From assembly GCA_035646815.1 (NCBI GenBank), contig DASRON010000021.1, positions 1 through 17,108 of the forward strand: a DNA stretch of 17,108 nt, written 5' to 3'. The position numbers were made by a program, and so were the translations under genes. Under the pieces are notes generated by a model. That model was not told the origin of the DNA, ran no database searches, and saw only the letters and a list, made by a program, of their open reading frames with translations. This document shows, piece by piece, positions 1 through 7,471 of the stretch; positions within the stretch are counted from its first letter, which is position 1, and every line of letters starts with the position of its first letter. The DNA is from GCA-002784865 sp035646815 (GTDB lineage Bacteria; Patescibacteriota; Microgenomatia; Levybacterales; UBA12049).

Positions 1-552
1 CGCATAGGTCTTGAAGATTTTTTAGAAAAACTTGATGAAGTAGGAGGAGGATATGAGGTAAAAAAAGACGGAATAAGATTTTTTTATAAAGAAGATTTAA
101 AACCGATAAAAGTTGTTACAGGTTCATATCCAGGATTTATGACAGACTGGCAAGGTCCTTGGGCAGTTCTTATGACAAAAGCAAAAGGAGAATCGATAAT
201 TCATGAAGCAGTTTATGAAAATAGATTTACATATGCTGAAGAACTAGAAAAAATGGGTGCTAAGTTAAAATTATTTAATCCTAAACTAGAAGATCCTGAA
301 GCTTTTTATAATTTTAATATAACAGATGATAATAATTATTTTCATGCTGCAAAAATACATGGGCCAGCAAGACTTCATAATGCGGTTTTATATGTATCTG
401 ATTTAAGAGCTGGTGCAACTTTAGTTCTTGCAGCCCTTGCTGCAAAAGGAGAGAGTATAATTTTTGGACTTGAACATCTTGACCGTGGATATGAGGATTT
501 TATGTTAAGACTAAGAAATTTAGGAGCTGACATTAGGAGAATTACAGAATGA
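1..552 (+). CDS. murA: UDP-N-acetylglucosamine 1-carboxyvinyltransferase (MurA), C-terminal part
   Basis: The reading frame is open from the first base, so the gene begins upstream and only the last 183 residues are present. MurA transfers enolpyruvate from PEP to UDP-GlcNAc, the first committed step of peptidoglycan synthesis in the cytosol. Recognisable family blocks are PGFMTDWQGP (MurA usually has PGFPTDxQxP), a block around EAVYENRFTYAEELEKMGA, and the terminal block LDRGYEDFMLRLRNLGADI, which matches the usual ending GYExFxxKLxxLGA. The fold is an inside-out alpha/beta barrel, and this piece covers most of the second half. The catalytic Cys/Asp loop lies upstream of the window. The TGA stop overlaps the next ATG (ATGA), implying translational coupling. 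Identification is confident; the N-terminal half cannot be judged. Confidence 0.93.
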   Translation, partial: RIGLEDFLEKLDEVGGGYEVKKDGIRFFYKEDLKPIKVVTGSYPGFMTDWQGPWAVLMTKAKGESIIHEAVYENRFTYAEELEKMGAKLKLFNPKLEDPEAFYNFNITDDNNYFHAAKIHGPARLHNAVLYVSDLRAGATLVLAALAAKGESIIFGLEHLDRGYEDFMLRLRNLGADIRRITE

Positions 553-1322
553 AAAAAGTTATTAAAGATTATAAAAAAATTGGCGCAATTATTCTGGCTG
601 CAGGTAAGGGAACCAGAATGAATTCAAAAAAAGTTAATAAAGTAACGCTTCAATTAGCTGATAAGCCGCTTATTCTTCACACAGTTCACTTGATTGAAAA
701 TATAAAAATAGGTGTATTAGTAGTAGTTGTTGGATTTGCTAAACAGTCAGTAATGAAACTCTTAAACAATGGAATTATCTTTGCAGAGCAAAAAATAAGA
801 AACGGAAATGCTCGCGCTGTATTATACGGATTTAATAAATTACCAGATGTGATTGAAGATGTAATTGTTCTAAACGGAGATGATTCTGCATTTTATACAG
901 ATAAAATAGTAACAAGACTTATAGATCATCATTATAAATCCAATGCTTCTTTTACATTACTAACAACAGAAGTTAAAGATCCAAAGGGACTTGGAAGAAT
1001 AATTAGAGATAAAAAGGGAAATATTTCTTCTATTAGAGAAGAAAAAGATTCAACTCTAAAACAAAAGAAAATAAAAGAAGTAAATCCTGCTTGTTACATT
1101 TTTAAAGTGAATTTTTTAAAAAAATACTTAAAAATGGTTGAAAAAAGTTCAGTTACTGGCGAATATTATGTAGTAAGCCTTGTTGATATTGGTGTAAAAC
1201 ATAAAGAAAAAATAGAAACATTAAAAATTAAAAAATTTCCCTGGAGAGGGGTTAATACAGAAGAAGAGTTACTCGAAGCAGAAAAACTTTATACAAAATT
1301 ATACAATAAAAAAAAGTTTTAG
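549..1322 (+). CDS. GlmU-type UDP-GlcNAc pyrophosphorylase, nucleotidyltransferase domain only
   Basis: This is a 257-residue sugar-nucleotidyltransferase. It resembles the N-terminal half of GlmU, which makes UDP-GlcNAc from GlcNAc-1-P and UTP. The signature nucleotide loop LAAGKGTRM is at residues 17-24. NGDD near 109-112 matches the metal/UTP-binding GD motif. GLGRIIRD (147-154), REEKD (163-167), EVNPACYIF (177-185), TGEYYVVSLVDI (203-214) and GVNTEEEL (234-241) follow the GlmU order YGRIVR, E-KDA, EVNTG, NxxxEYYLTD, GVN. The left-handed beta-helix acetyltransferase domain of full GlmU (about 450 residues) is missing, so acetylation would have to be done elsewhere. The start is the ATG overlapping the murA stop. 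Location next to murA fits supply of the MurA substrate. Another hexose-1-phosphate uridylyltransferase activity is possible. Confidence 0.82.
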   Translation: MKKVIKDYKKIGAIILAAGKGTRMNSKKVNKVTLQLADKPLILHTVHLIENIKIGVLVVVVGFAKQSVMKLLNNGIIFAEQKIRNGNARAVLYGFNKLPDVIEDVIVLNGDDSAFYTDKIVTRLIDHHYKSNASFTLLTTEVKDPKGLGRIIRDKKGNISSIREEKDSTLKQKKIKEVNPACYIFKVNFLKKYLKMVEKSSVTGEYYVVSLVDIGVKHKEKIETLKIKKFPWRGVNTEEELLEAEKLYTKLYNKKKF

Positions 1323-1323
1323 T

Positions 1324-1352
1324 TTGCTAATAAAAAACCTGCATACTATAAT
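1324..1352 (+). promoter_or_regulatory. promoter of the mraY-ftsW-murG operon
   Basis: TTGCTA (1324-1329), a 17-bp spacer and a perfect TATAAT (1347-1352). The mraY ATG begins only 6 nt after the -10 box, so the transcript should start at or next to the start codon (leaderless). The promoter begins immediately after the preceding stop codon. This is a prediction from sequence only. Confidence 0.7.
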
Positions 1353-1358
1353 ATTAAA

Positions 1359-2369
1359 ATGGCACAGCTTTTAGGATTTACAATTTTATCATTTGTTATT
1401 ACCGGAATTTTACTTATTCCGTTTATTGATTTTTTATACAAAATCAAATTCAGAAGACAACATCAGAATACTAGAGATTTTCTTAATAACAGGGCTCATG
1501 TGTTTGACATGTTTAATTCATGGAAGGTTGGAACTCCTTTTGGTGGAGGAATTCTTATTATAATTGTTGTAACGCTTCTTACTCTTTGGGGATATGGAAT
1601 GTTTGGCGTAGAAGTTGGTGGATGGGAACTTTTTGTAATCTTTTTTACTTTTATTGGTTTTGGTCTTTTGGGGCTTTATGACGATGCAAAGAAACTTGTT
1701 AATACAGATGAAAACCCTTTTTTTGGTTTAAGAATCAGGCATAAGCTTGCGATTCAAGTTGTTCTGGCATTAGTTATTGCAACTGCATTATATTTTAAAT
1801 TAGGATATTCATTTCTTTTCATAAGAGGAATTGGTCTTGCTCCAATAGGACTTTTATTTATTCCTTTTGCAGCTTTTGTCATAGTTTCTTTTGCAAATGC
1901 TTTTAACGTTACCGATGGGCTTGATGGGCTCGCATCTGGATTATTTCTTATTTGTCTGCTTGCTTTTCTTTCAATTACTACAACGCAGGTAGATACTGCA
2001 CTTGGAATTTTCATTGCTTTTCTTGCAGGAAGCGTTGCTGCTTTTTTATATTTTAATGTTTATAAAGCAAGAATTTGGCTTGGAGACGTAGGATCTTTAT
2101 CACTTGGCGCATCACTTGCTGTTATTGGTCTTTTAAATGGAAGAATTATTGCTCTTGCCGTTATAGGTGGTGTTTTTATAATTGAAATAGGGTCATCTCT
2201 TATTCAAATACTTGGCAAGAAGTTTCTAAAAAAGAAGATTTTTCCGGTTGCTCCTTTTCATTTATATCTTCTTAAAAGAGGTTGGGAAGAACCGAAAATT
2301 GTAATGAGAGCATGGCTTCTTGGATTTATGTTTGCTGTTTTAGGGCTTTATATTGCTTTCATTAGATAA
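1359..2369 (+). CDS. mraY: phospho-N-acetylmuramoyl-pentapeptide transferase (MraY)
   Basis: MraY is the integral membrane enzyme that transfers phospho-MurNAc-pentapeptide from UDP to undecaprenyl phosphate, giving lipid I. The 336-residue length and roughly ten hydrophobic segments fit the family (about 320-360). Visible motifs are KVGTPFGGG (56-64), the Mg-binding Asp pair LYDDAKK (D108, D109), FNVTDGLDGLA (N183, D186, D189), WLGDVGSL (D243) and APFHLYLLKRGWEEPK (298-313). In E. coli the last motif contains a His triad (HHH); here only the first His (H301) is kept, followed by Leu-Tyr. The start ATG lies directly behind a strong promoter with no Shine-Dalgarno sequence. The stop overlaps the ftsW start (TAATG). 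Assignment to MraY rather than WecA/TagO rests on the GTPxGG motif, the RGWEEPK block and the dcw context. Confidence 0.95.
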   Translation: MAQLLGFTILSFVITGILLIPFIDFLYKIKFRRQHQNTRDFLNNRAHVFDMFNSWKVGTPFGGGILIIIVVTLLTLWGYGMFGVEVGGWELFVIFFTFIGFGLLGLYDDAKKLVNTDENPFFGLRIRHKLAIQVVLALVIATALYFKLGYSFLFIRGIGLAPIGLLFIPFAAFVIVSFANAFNVTDGLDGLASGLFLICLLAFLSITTTQVDTALGIFIAFLAGSVAAFLYFNVYKARIWLGDVGSLSLGASLAVIGLLNGRIIALAVIGGVFIIEIGSSLIQILGKKFLKKKIFPVAPFHLYLLKRGWEEPKIVMRAWLLGFMFAVLGLYIAFIR

Positions 2370-3442
2370 TGAAAAGAATTGATCCTTTCCTGCTTATTAC
2401 AACTATCTTCTTAACTTTTTTTGGTCTTTTCATGATCTATGATGCATCTTCATTTGTGGCATTCAGAGATTTTGGTGATAAATATCATTATCTTAAAGAA
2501 CAATCGTTTTGGATTATTTTAGGATTTATTTCTCTTTCTTTTTTCACTCTTTTTAATTACAAAAAATTTTATAATCTTGCATTGCCAATTTTGGTAATTT
2601 CTCTTGTATTTCTTCTTTTGGTTTTTATTCCAGGACTTGGAGTAAGTCTTTTAGGAGCAAGAAGATGGGTTAATTTTGGATTTATTCTGTTTCAGCCCTC
2701 TGAGTTTATAAAACTTGCTTTGGCAATTTATTTATCAGCTTGGTTTTCTAATAAAGAAAAAGGAAGACTTTGGTCATTTCTTCTTTTGTTAGGTTTTATT
2801 TTTTCCTTAATTATGCTTCAACCTGATATGGGAACCGCAGTAATTATATTAGCTGAAGCATTTATTATCTTTTTTCTTTCAGGAGGAAAAATTTCGTACT
2901 TTTTCTTTATTGCTCCTGTTATTGCTTTTCTTGGTTATATCTTAATTAAGATTGAACCATACAGAGCAAATAGACTGGCTACTTTTTTAAACTTTAATTC
3001 GTCTCCTGATAACTTTTCTTATCACGTAAGGCAAATTCTTATTGCTTTTGGATCAGGTGGTCTTTTTGGAGTAGGCTTTGGTAATTCTTTGCAAAAATAT
3101 GCATATCTTCCGGAAAATACTACTGATTCCATTTTTGCAATTATTGGTGAAGAGCTTGGATTTGTTGGTGCAACGTTAATTATTTTTCTTTTTATTCTTT
3201 TAATATGGAGAGGCTTTTATATTGCAGCTAATACGAAAGATATGTTTGGAAAACTTCTAGCAGGCGGGATTACTTCGTTTCTTGCTTTTCAAATATTAAT
3301 AAACTTGGCAGCACAAACTGCTCTTTTACCTCTAACAGGAGTTCCTCTTCCTCTTATTTCTTATGGAGGATCAGCTTTGATAATGAATCTTACTGCAATA
3401 GGAATATTGTTAAACATAGGAAGACAAGGTCATAATAAATAA
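2369..3442 (+). CDS. ftsW: SEDS-family peptidoglycan glycosyltransferase FtsW
   Basis: This 357-residue polytopic membrane protein belongs to the SEDS family, which polymerises lipid II into glycan strands with a cognate class B PBP. Visible family blocks are GARRWV (96-101), QPSEFIKLALA (109-119), LQPDMGTA (150-157), HVRQILIAFGSGGLFGVGFG (219-238) and LPENTTDSIFAIIGEELG, which carries the catalytic-type Asp at D253 (compare the essential Asp of RodA and FtsW in the same loop). The block LPLTGVPLPLISYGGS near the end completes the signature. No signal peptide is expected. The start overlaps the mraY stop by one base, and murG follows after a single base, so the three are cotranscribed. RodA is the main alternative; position between mraY and murG and proximity to ftsQAZ favour FtsW. 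Confidence 0.92.
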   Translation: MKRIDPFLLITTIFLTFFGLFMIYDASSFVAFRDFGDKYHYLKEQSFWIILGFISLSFFTLFNYKKFYNLALPILVISLVFLLLVFIPGLGVSLLGARRWVNFGFILFQPSEFIKLALAIYLSAWFSNKEKGRLWSFLLLLGFIFSLIMLQPDMGTAVIILAEAFIIFFLSGGKISYFFFIAPVIAFLGYILIKIEPYRANRLATFLNFNSSPDNFSYHVRQILIAFGSGGLFGVGFGNSLQKYAYLPENTTDSIFAIIGEELGFVGATLIIFLFILLIWRGFYIAANTKDMFGKLLAGGITSFLAFQILINLAAQTALLPLTGVPLPLISYGGSALIMNLTAIGILLNIGRQGHNK

Positions 3443-3443
3443 T

Positions 3444-4565
3444 ATGAGAGTAGCTTTAATAGGAGGTCATCTGTCTCCAGCTTTATCAGTTTTATCAAAG
3501 TTAAAAAATGATGAAGTTATCTTTTTTGGGAGAAAATATTCACTTGAGGGTGATAGTTCTCTTTCTTTAGAATATCAATTAGTCAGAGAGCATAATCTTC
3601 CGTTTATTTCTATAACAACAGGAAGATTACAAAGAAAATTTACAAAATATACCCTTTTCTCCCTTTTTAAACTTCCCATAGGTATTTTTCAATCTTTCGT
3701 TGCACTAAGAAAATTTAAACCAGATGTTGTTTTGGGTTTTGGTGGATATGTTTCTTTTCCGGTAATATTCTCCTCTTTTTTATTGAAAATTCCCGTAGTT
3801 ATTCATGAGCAAACACTTGAAGGTGGTTTTGCAAACAGAATACTATTAAGATTTGCTAGAAAAATTTGTATTTCCTGGGAAGGTTCATATAAATTTTTTC
3901 CAAAAGATAAAACTATCCTAACGGGAAATCCTATAAGAGAAGAATTTTTTAAAAAACCTACAAATGAATTTACCTTTAAGAAAAACTTACCCTTAGTATA
4001 TATTACAGGAGGAAGTACTGGTTCACACGTAATAAATGAAGCTATTGGGAAAATTTTAAATAAATTATTAAATGTTTCAAATATAATTCATCAAACAGGA
4101 GATGCAAAAGAATTTAATGATTTTAATAAACTTTGGAAAATAAAAGAAGATCTTAAAGATACAAACGGTGAATATATTTTAGTTAAGTTTTTAAATTCTA
4201 TTCATGCCTCAGAAGTACTTCAAAAAGCAGACATGGTAATATCTAGATCAGGGATAAATACAGTAACTGAACTTCTTTATCTTAAGAAACCTTCTTTATT
4301 TATTCCTCTTTCTTTTTCTCAAAAAAATGAGCAGTATAAAAATGCTCTTCTTGCAAAAAATATGGGTATTGCAGAAATCTTAGAACAAGATGATTTAAAA
4401 AGTGATGAATTTTATGATTTAATCTTAAAAATTTTAAAAAATAAAAATAAATATATAGAAAATATTAATATTGATTCTAAGAGCTTTGAAAAAGCTGCAG
4501 AAAAAATTGCAGAAGTCTTAAAAAATATCGCAAATGAAAAAACATTCAAAAAAGAGGACAACTAG
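3444..4565 (+). CDS. murG: UDP-N-acetylglucosamine--lipid I GlcNAc transferase (MurG)
   Basis: MurG is a peripheral GT-B glycosyltransferase on the inner face of the membrane that adds GlcNAc to lipid I, giving lipid II. At 373 residues it is near the usual length. Seen motifs are an N-terminal GGHLSPAL (7-14), GFGGYVSFP (98-106), VIHEQ (119-123), LTGNPIREEF (159-168), the glycine loop ITGGSTGSHVINEA (187-200) and the UDP-GlcNAc site SRSGINTVTELLYLKKP (267-283), with E276 aligning to the conserved Glu and P-x-Q-NEQYKNA (about 288-301) to its end. The canonical first loop GGTGGH is shortened to IGGH, so part of that glycine-rich loop is absent. No strong Shine-Dalgarno sequence precedes the ATG, which lies one base after the ftsW stop. 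The 3' end overlaps the next gene by 32 bp. Confidence 0.93.
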   Translation: MRVALIGGHLSPALSVLSKLKNDEVIFFGRKYSLEGDSSLSLEYQLVREHNLPFISITTGRLQRKFTKYTLFSLFKLPIGIFQSFVALRKFKPDVVLGFGGYVSFPVIFSSFLLKIPVVIHEQTLEGGFANRILLRFARKICISWEGSYKFFPKDKTILTGNPIREEFFKKPTNEFTFKKNLPLVYITGGSTGSHVINEAIGKILNKLLNVSNIIHQTGDAKEFNDFNKLWKIKEDLKDTNGEYILVKFLNSIHASEVLQKADMVISRSGINTVTELLYLKKPSLFIPLSFSQKNEQYKNALLAKNMGIAEILEQDDLKSDEFYDLILKILKNKNKYIENINIDSKSFEKAAEKIAEVLKNIANEKTFKKEDN

Positions 4566-4953
4566 GCTTTTTAGGAAAAAGAGGACAGCAATTATTATTC
4601 TTTCTTTGGGTCTTTTGTTGTCCTTATTCTCTCTTTTTTTAAGTTATTACTATACAAATTATGCAAAAAAGCCTGTATCAAGCCCTGTTTCTAAGAAAGA
4701 ACTTTATACAATAAAGGAACTTCAGAAAAATCTTAATGAGAAAAACATTCGATATGTAAAAATTACGAACGGAGATGACTTAAGTTTTTATGTTGATTTA
4801 AGAGATGGCGGCCAGGCAATATTGTCTTTAAATAAAGAGCTAGAAACGCAAATCTCCTCTTTACAATTAATCCTTTCAAGACTTACAATAGAAGGGAAAA
4901 GGCTTAAGAAACTTGATTTTAGGTTTGATAAGCCTGTAATTGAGTTGAACTAA
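4534..4953 (+). CDS. ftsQ: miniature FtsQ/DivIB-like division protein
   Basis: This 139-residue protein has a basic cytoplasmic tail (1-18, many Lys/Arg), one transmembrane segment (about 19-41) and an extracytoplasmic part of about 95 residues. The C-terminal pattern LQLILSRLTIEGKRLKKLDFRFDKPVIEL resembles the FtsQ/DivIB end, where a long helix is followed by an I-DLRF-d--v strand. FtsQ scaffolds the divisome through the FtsB/FtsL partners. Typical FtsQ proteins are about 240-280 residues and carry a POTRA domain; here the POTRA region appears nearly absent, with only a short segment (55-100). Position between murG and ftsA is exactly where ftsQ sits in dcw clusters. The start overlaps murG by 32 bp; no later Met is available before the membrane segment. 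The call rests on context plus the weak C-terminal pattern. Confidence 0.6.
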   Translation: MKKHSKKRTTRLFRKKRTAIIILSLGLLLSLFSLFLSYYYTNYAKKPVSSPVSKKELYTIKELQKNLNEKNIRYVKITNGDDLSFYVDLRDGGQAILSLNKELETQISSLQLILSRLTIEGKRLKKLDFRFDKPVIELN

Positions 4954-4959
4954 ACTTTT

Positions 4960-6240
4960 ATGATTGAAGGAAGAATTGTAGTAGCAGTAGACATAGGCAC
5001 TTCTAAAATTGCTTCGCTTGTCGCAAGAGTAGATGGCGACGTAAACGTACTTGGTGTATCAGAGGTAAAATCAGCTGGAATAAAAAAAGGTCAAATTGTA
5101 AATATAGAGGAAGCTGTTCTATCAATTAATACTTCACTTGAGTCTGCAGAAAGAATGGCAGGTTATTCTGCTTCAAAAGTAATAGTCTCCTTAGGCGGTG
5201 CGCATATAGAGTCGCAAAACTCTAGAGGCGTTGTTGCAGTGTCTCACCCAGATGGAGAAATAATTGAAAGTGATTTAACAAGAGTTATTGACGCTGCAAA
5301 AGCAGTGTCTCTTCCTTCAAGTAGAGAAATAATTCATGTCTTACCAAGAAGCTATATTGCTGATGGTCAAGAAGGGATAAAGGATCCAATTGGTATGACT
5401 GGAATAAGACTTGAGGTAGATACACATATTGTGTCTGCAAGTAGCGCAACTGTAAAGAATTTAGAAAAGGCCTTTTCTCAAGTAGGAGTTGATATTGAAG
5501 AACTTGTCTTCAGCGGCTATGCGAGTGCATTGGGAGTATTATCAGATACAGAAAAGGAATTGGGAGTAGTCTTAGTTGACATTGGAGCAGCAACAACAGA
5601 TATTTCTATTTTTATAGAAGGATCAGTTTCCTATTCCTCAGTTATCCCTATTGGAGCAAGACATATTACAAATGATCTTGCAATAGGGCTTAGAATTTCT
5701 CTTGAATCAGCAGAAAAAATAAAACTTCATTTATCAAAAATTAGTAAAGAACCAAGAAAAGTAGTAATAGATGGTCCTGAAAGAAAAAGTTCTGATGAGG
5801 TAGATCTAAGCTCTTTAAATATTCCAGAAGATATTAGTAAAGTTTCCTATAAAACATTAGTTGATGGAATAATTAGACCAAGACTTAATGAAATTTTTAC
5901 ATTCATAGGCCTTGAAATAAAAAAAAGTGGATATGCAAGTCAAATTCCTTCAGGGCTTGTTGTAACAGGAGGGGGAGCAAATACAGTTGGTATTACAGAG
6001 TCAGCTAAAAGAATGCTTGCAATGCCCGTAAGAGTTGGTTTGCCTTCAGGAATAAAAGGAATCATCGATGAAGTTCAAGGTCCGTCATTTTCTACAGTCA
6101 TAGGCCTTGCAAAATACGGAGCAACTCTTGAAGGAAAAGCATCTCTTCCTTTTGGTTTTTCATTTCTTAAGATACCAGGATTAAGACTAGATAAGACATT
6201 TTCAAAATTTGTCTCCTTTATTAAGTCTTTTATGCCATAA
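4960..6240 (+). CDS. ftsA: cell division actin-like protein FtsA
   Basis: FtsA is an actin-fold ATPase that binds the C-terminal peptide of FtsZ and tethers Z-ring filaments to the membrane. The 426-residue length matches the family. Phosphate-1 motif VAVDIGTSKIASLVARV is at about 8-24, the phosphate-2 motif VLVDIGAATTDISIF at 204-218 (D207), and the adenosine motif LVVTGGGANTVGI at 333-345. The 1C-type region (about 85-165) is present with SHPDGEI and HVLPRSYIADG. The last 14 residues contain a Phe/Lys-rich amphipathic stretch (KTFSKFVSFIKSF), the expected membrane-targeting helix. The start is 6 nt after the ftsQ-like stop without a clear Shine-Dalgarno sequence. As the natural receptor of the WDIPAFLR peptide, it is the most likely target if the downstream tail-like repeats are translated. 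Confidence 0.95.
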   Translation: MIEGRIVVAVDIGTSKIASLVARVDGDVNVLGVSEVKSAGIKKGQIVNIEEAVLSINTSLESAERMAGYSASKVIVSLGGAHIESQNSRGVVAVSHPDGEIIESDLTRVIDAAKAVSLPSSREIIHVLPRSYIADGQEGIKDPIGMTGIRLEVDTHIVSASSATVKNLEKAFSQVGVDIEELVFSGYASALGVLSDTEKELGVVLVDIGAATTDISIFIEGSVSYSSVIPIGARHITNDLAIGLRISLESAEKIKLHLSKISKEPRKVVIDGPERKSSDEVDLSSLNIPEDISKVSYKTLVDGIIRPRLNEIFTFIGLEIKKSGYASQIPSGLVVTGGGANTVGITESAKRMLAMPVRVGLPSGIKGIIDEVQGPSFSTVIGLAKYGATLEGKASLPFGFSFLKIPGLRLDKTFSKFVSFIKSFMP

Positions 6241-6255
6241 GACAACAATAACTCC

Positions 6256-6285
6256 TTGACAAAAATCTTTTTTATCTGATAGTAT
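6256..6285 (+). promoter_or_regulatory. ftsZ promoter
   Basis: Perfect TTGACA (6256-6261), an 18-bp spacer and TAGTAT (6280-6285). The ftsZ ATG lies 11 nt after the -10 box, so the predicted leader is about 4-5 nt with no Shine-Dalgarno sequence. It gives ftsZ its own strong transcript in addition to readthrough from ftsA. Confidence 0.75.
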
Positions 6286-6296
6286 GCACCTTACTT

Positions 6297-7424
6297 ATGT
6301 TGATAAAGCCTCAGACTACTAATTTTGCAAAAATCCGCGTAATGGGGATAGGCGGAGGAGGAACAAACGCTTTAAACTCCATGATATCGCAAAGCCAAAT
6401 TTCAGGTGTTGATTTTATTGCAGTTAATACTGATGCTCAAGCTCTTCTCTTGTGTCAAGCTCCAAATAAACTTCAAATAGGTGAAAACTTGACAAAAGGT
6501 TTAGGGTCAGGAGGAAATCCTGATATTGGCAGACAATCAGCAGAGGAATCCATTGAAAAAATTAAAGACATGATTGATGGAACAGACATGTTGTTTTTAA
6601 CAGCAGGAATGGGTGGAGGAACAGGTACGGGTGCAACGTCAATTATTGCAAAAGCAGCAGATGAATTAAATATATTAACAGTTGCAGTTGTCACCAAGCC
6701 ATTTGCTTTTGAAGGAACTAGAAGAATGGTGCATGCAGAAGATGGCATAGAAGAATTACGTGGTAAAGTAGACACCTTAATTGTTATTCCAAATCAAAGA
6801 ATTTTAGACGTTGTTGATAAAAAATTATCACTTCTTGAGGCGTTTAAAGTTGCTGATTCGGTTCTTACTCAGGGTGTTCAAGGTATCTCTGATTTAATTA
6901 CCATGCCAGGACTTATCAACGTTGATTTTGCTGATGTTAAAACTATTATGTCTGATGCAGGTTCTGCTTTAATGGGAATAGGAACTGGAGTTGGAGAAAA
7001 CAGAGCACAGGCTGCTGCAAGATCAGCTATAGCATCTCCTCTTTTAGAAATTTCAATGGATGGAGCAAGGGGAGTTCTATTTAATATTATAGGAGGTTCT
7101 GATCTTACAATGAGTGAAGTAGATGAAGCTGCAAAAATAATTGCATCAGCAGCAGATCCTGATGCAAACATTATTTTTGGTGCAACTATCGATGATACAA
7201 TGCATGACCAGATGAAGATTACTGTAATCGCAACAGGATTTGATCAAGCAAGACAAGTCTTAAAAGAATTTATTAACCCAATGCCGATAATTAAAACTGA
7301 GGAAAATAAAGAGGAAGAGAAAGCTTCAGATCCTCAATCTGAAGAAGAAAAACCAAAAGAGCCTGAAGTAAAAGAAGAAGATGACAAATGGGATATTCCC
7401 GCTTTTCTTAGACAAAAAAATTAA
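6297..7424 (+). CDS. ftsZ: tubulin-like GTPase FtsZ
   Basis: FtsZ polymerises into the cytokinetic Z ring. The 375-residue protein has the N-terminal nucleotide site (VMGIGGGGTNALNSM, 15-29), AVNTDAQAL (42-50), the tubulin signature GGGTGTG at 106-112, TKPFAFEGTRRM (133-144) and the T7 catalytic loop NVDFADV (208-214; N208, D210, D213). An acidic Glu/Lys-rich linker (about 330-362) leads to the C-terminal peptide WDIPAFLRQKN (365-375), which binds FtsA, SepF-type anchors and similar partners. The ATG at 6297 follows a strong promoter closely. The 3' end is remarkable: its last 36 bases match repeat R1 downstream at 29 of 36 positions. Across the shared codons W-D-I-P-A-F-L-R, all four base differences are synonymous. 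Confidence 0.98.
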   Translation: MLIKPQTTNFAKIRVMGIGGGGTNALNSMISQSQISGVDFIAVNTDAQALLLCQAPNKLQIGENLTKGLGSGGNPDIGRQSAEESIEKIKDMIDGTDMLFLTAGMGGGTGTGATSIIAKAADELNILTVAVVTKPFAFEGTRRMVHAEDGIEELRGKVDTLIVIPNQRILDVVDKKLSLLEAFKVADSVLTQGVQGISDLITMPGLINVDFADVKTIMSDAGSALMGIGTGVGENRAQAAARSAIASPLLEISMDGARGVLFNIIGGSDLTMSEVDEAAKIIASAADPDANIIFGATIDDTMHDQMKITVIATGFDQARQVLKEFINPMPIIKTEENKEEEKASDPQSEEEKPKEPEVKEEDDKWDIPAFLRQKN

Positions 7425-7437
7425 ATATTAATTAGTT

Positions 7438-7464
7438 TTTACAGCCACCTGACTATGTTATAAT
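7438..7464 (+). promoter_or_regulatory. promoter of the CNNM/CBS gene
   Basis: TATAAT (7459-7464) lies 7 nt before the ATG, predicting a leaderless mRNA. The upstream element is weak: TTTACA at 7438-7443 with a short 15-bp spacer, or TTTTTA at 7436 with 17 bp. Confidence 0.6.
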
Positions 7465-7471
7465 TTCATTC

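Noticed and set aside
6473..7171. - strand ORFs of 100 and 97 residues inside ftsZ
   Set aside because: Antisense shadows of highly conserved FtsZ sequence.
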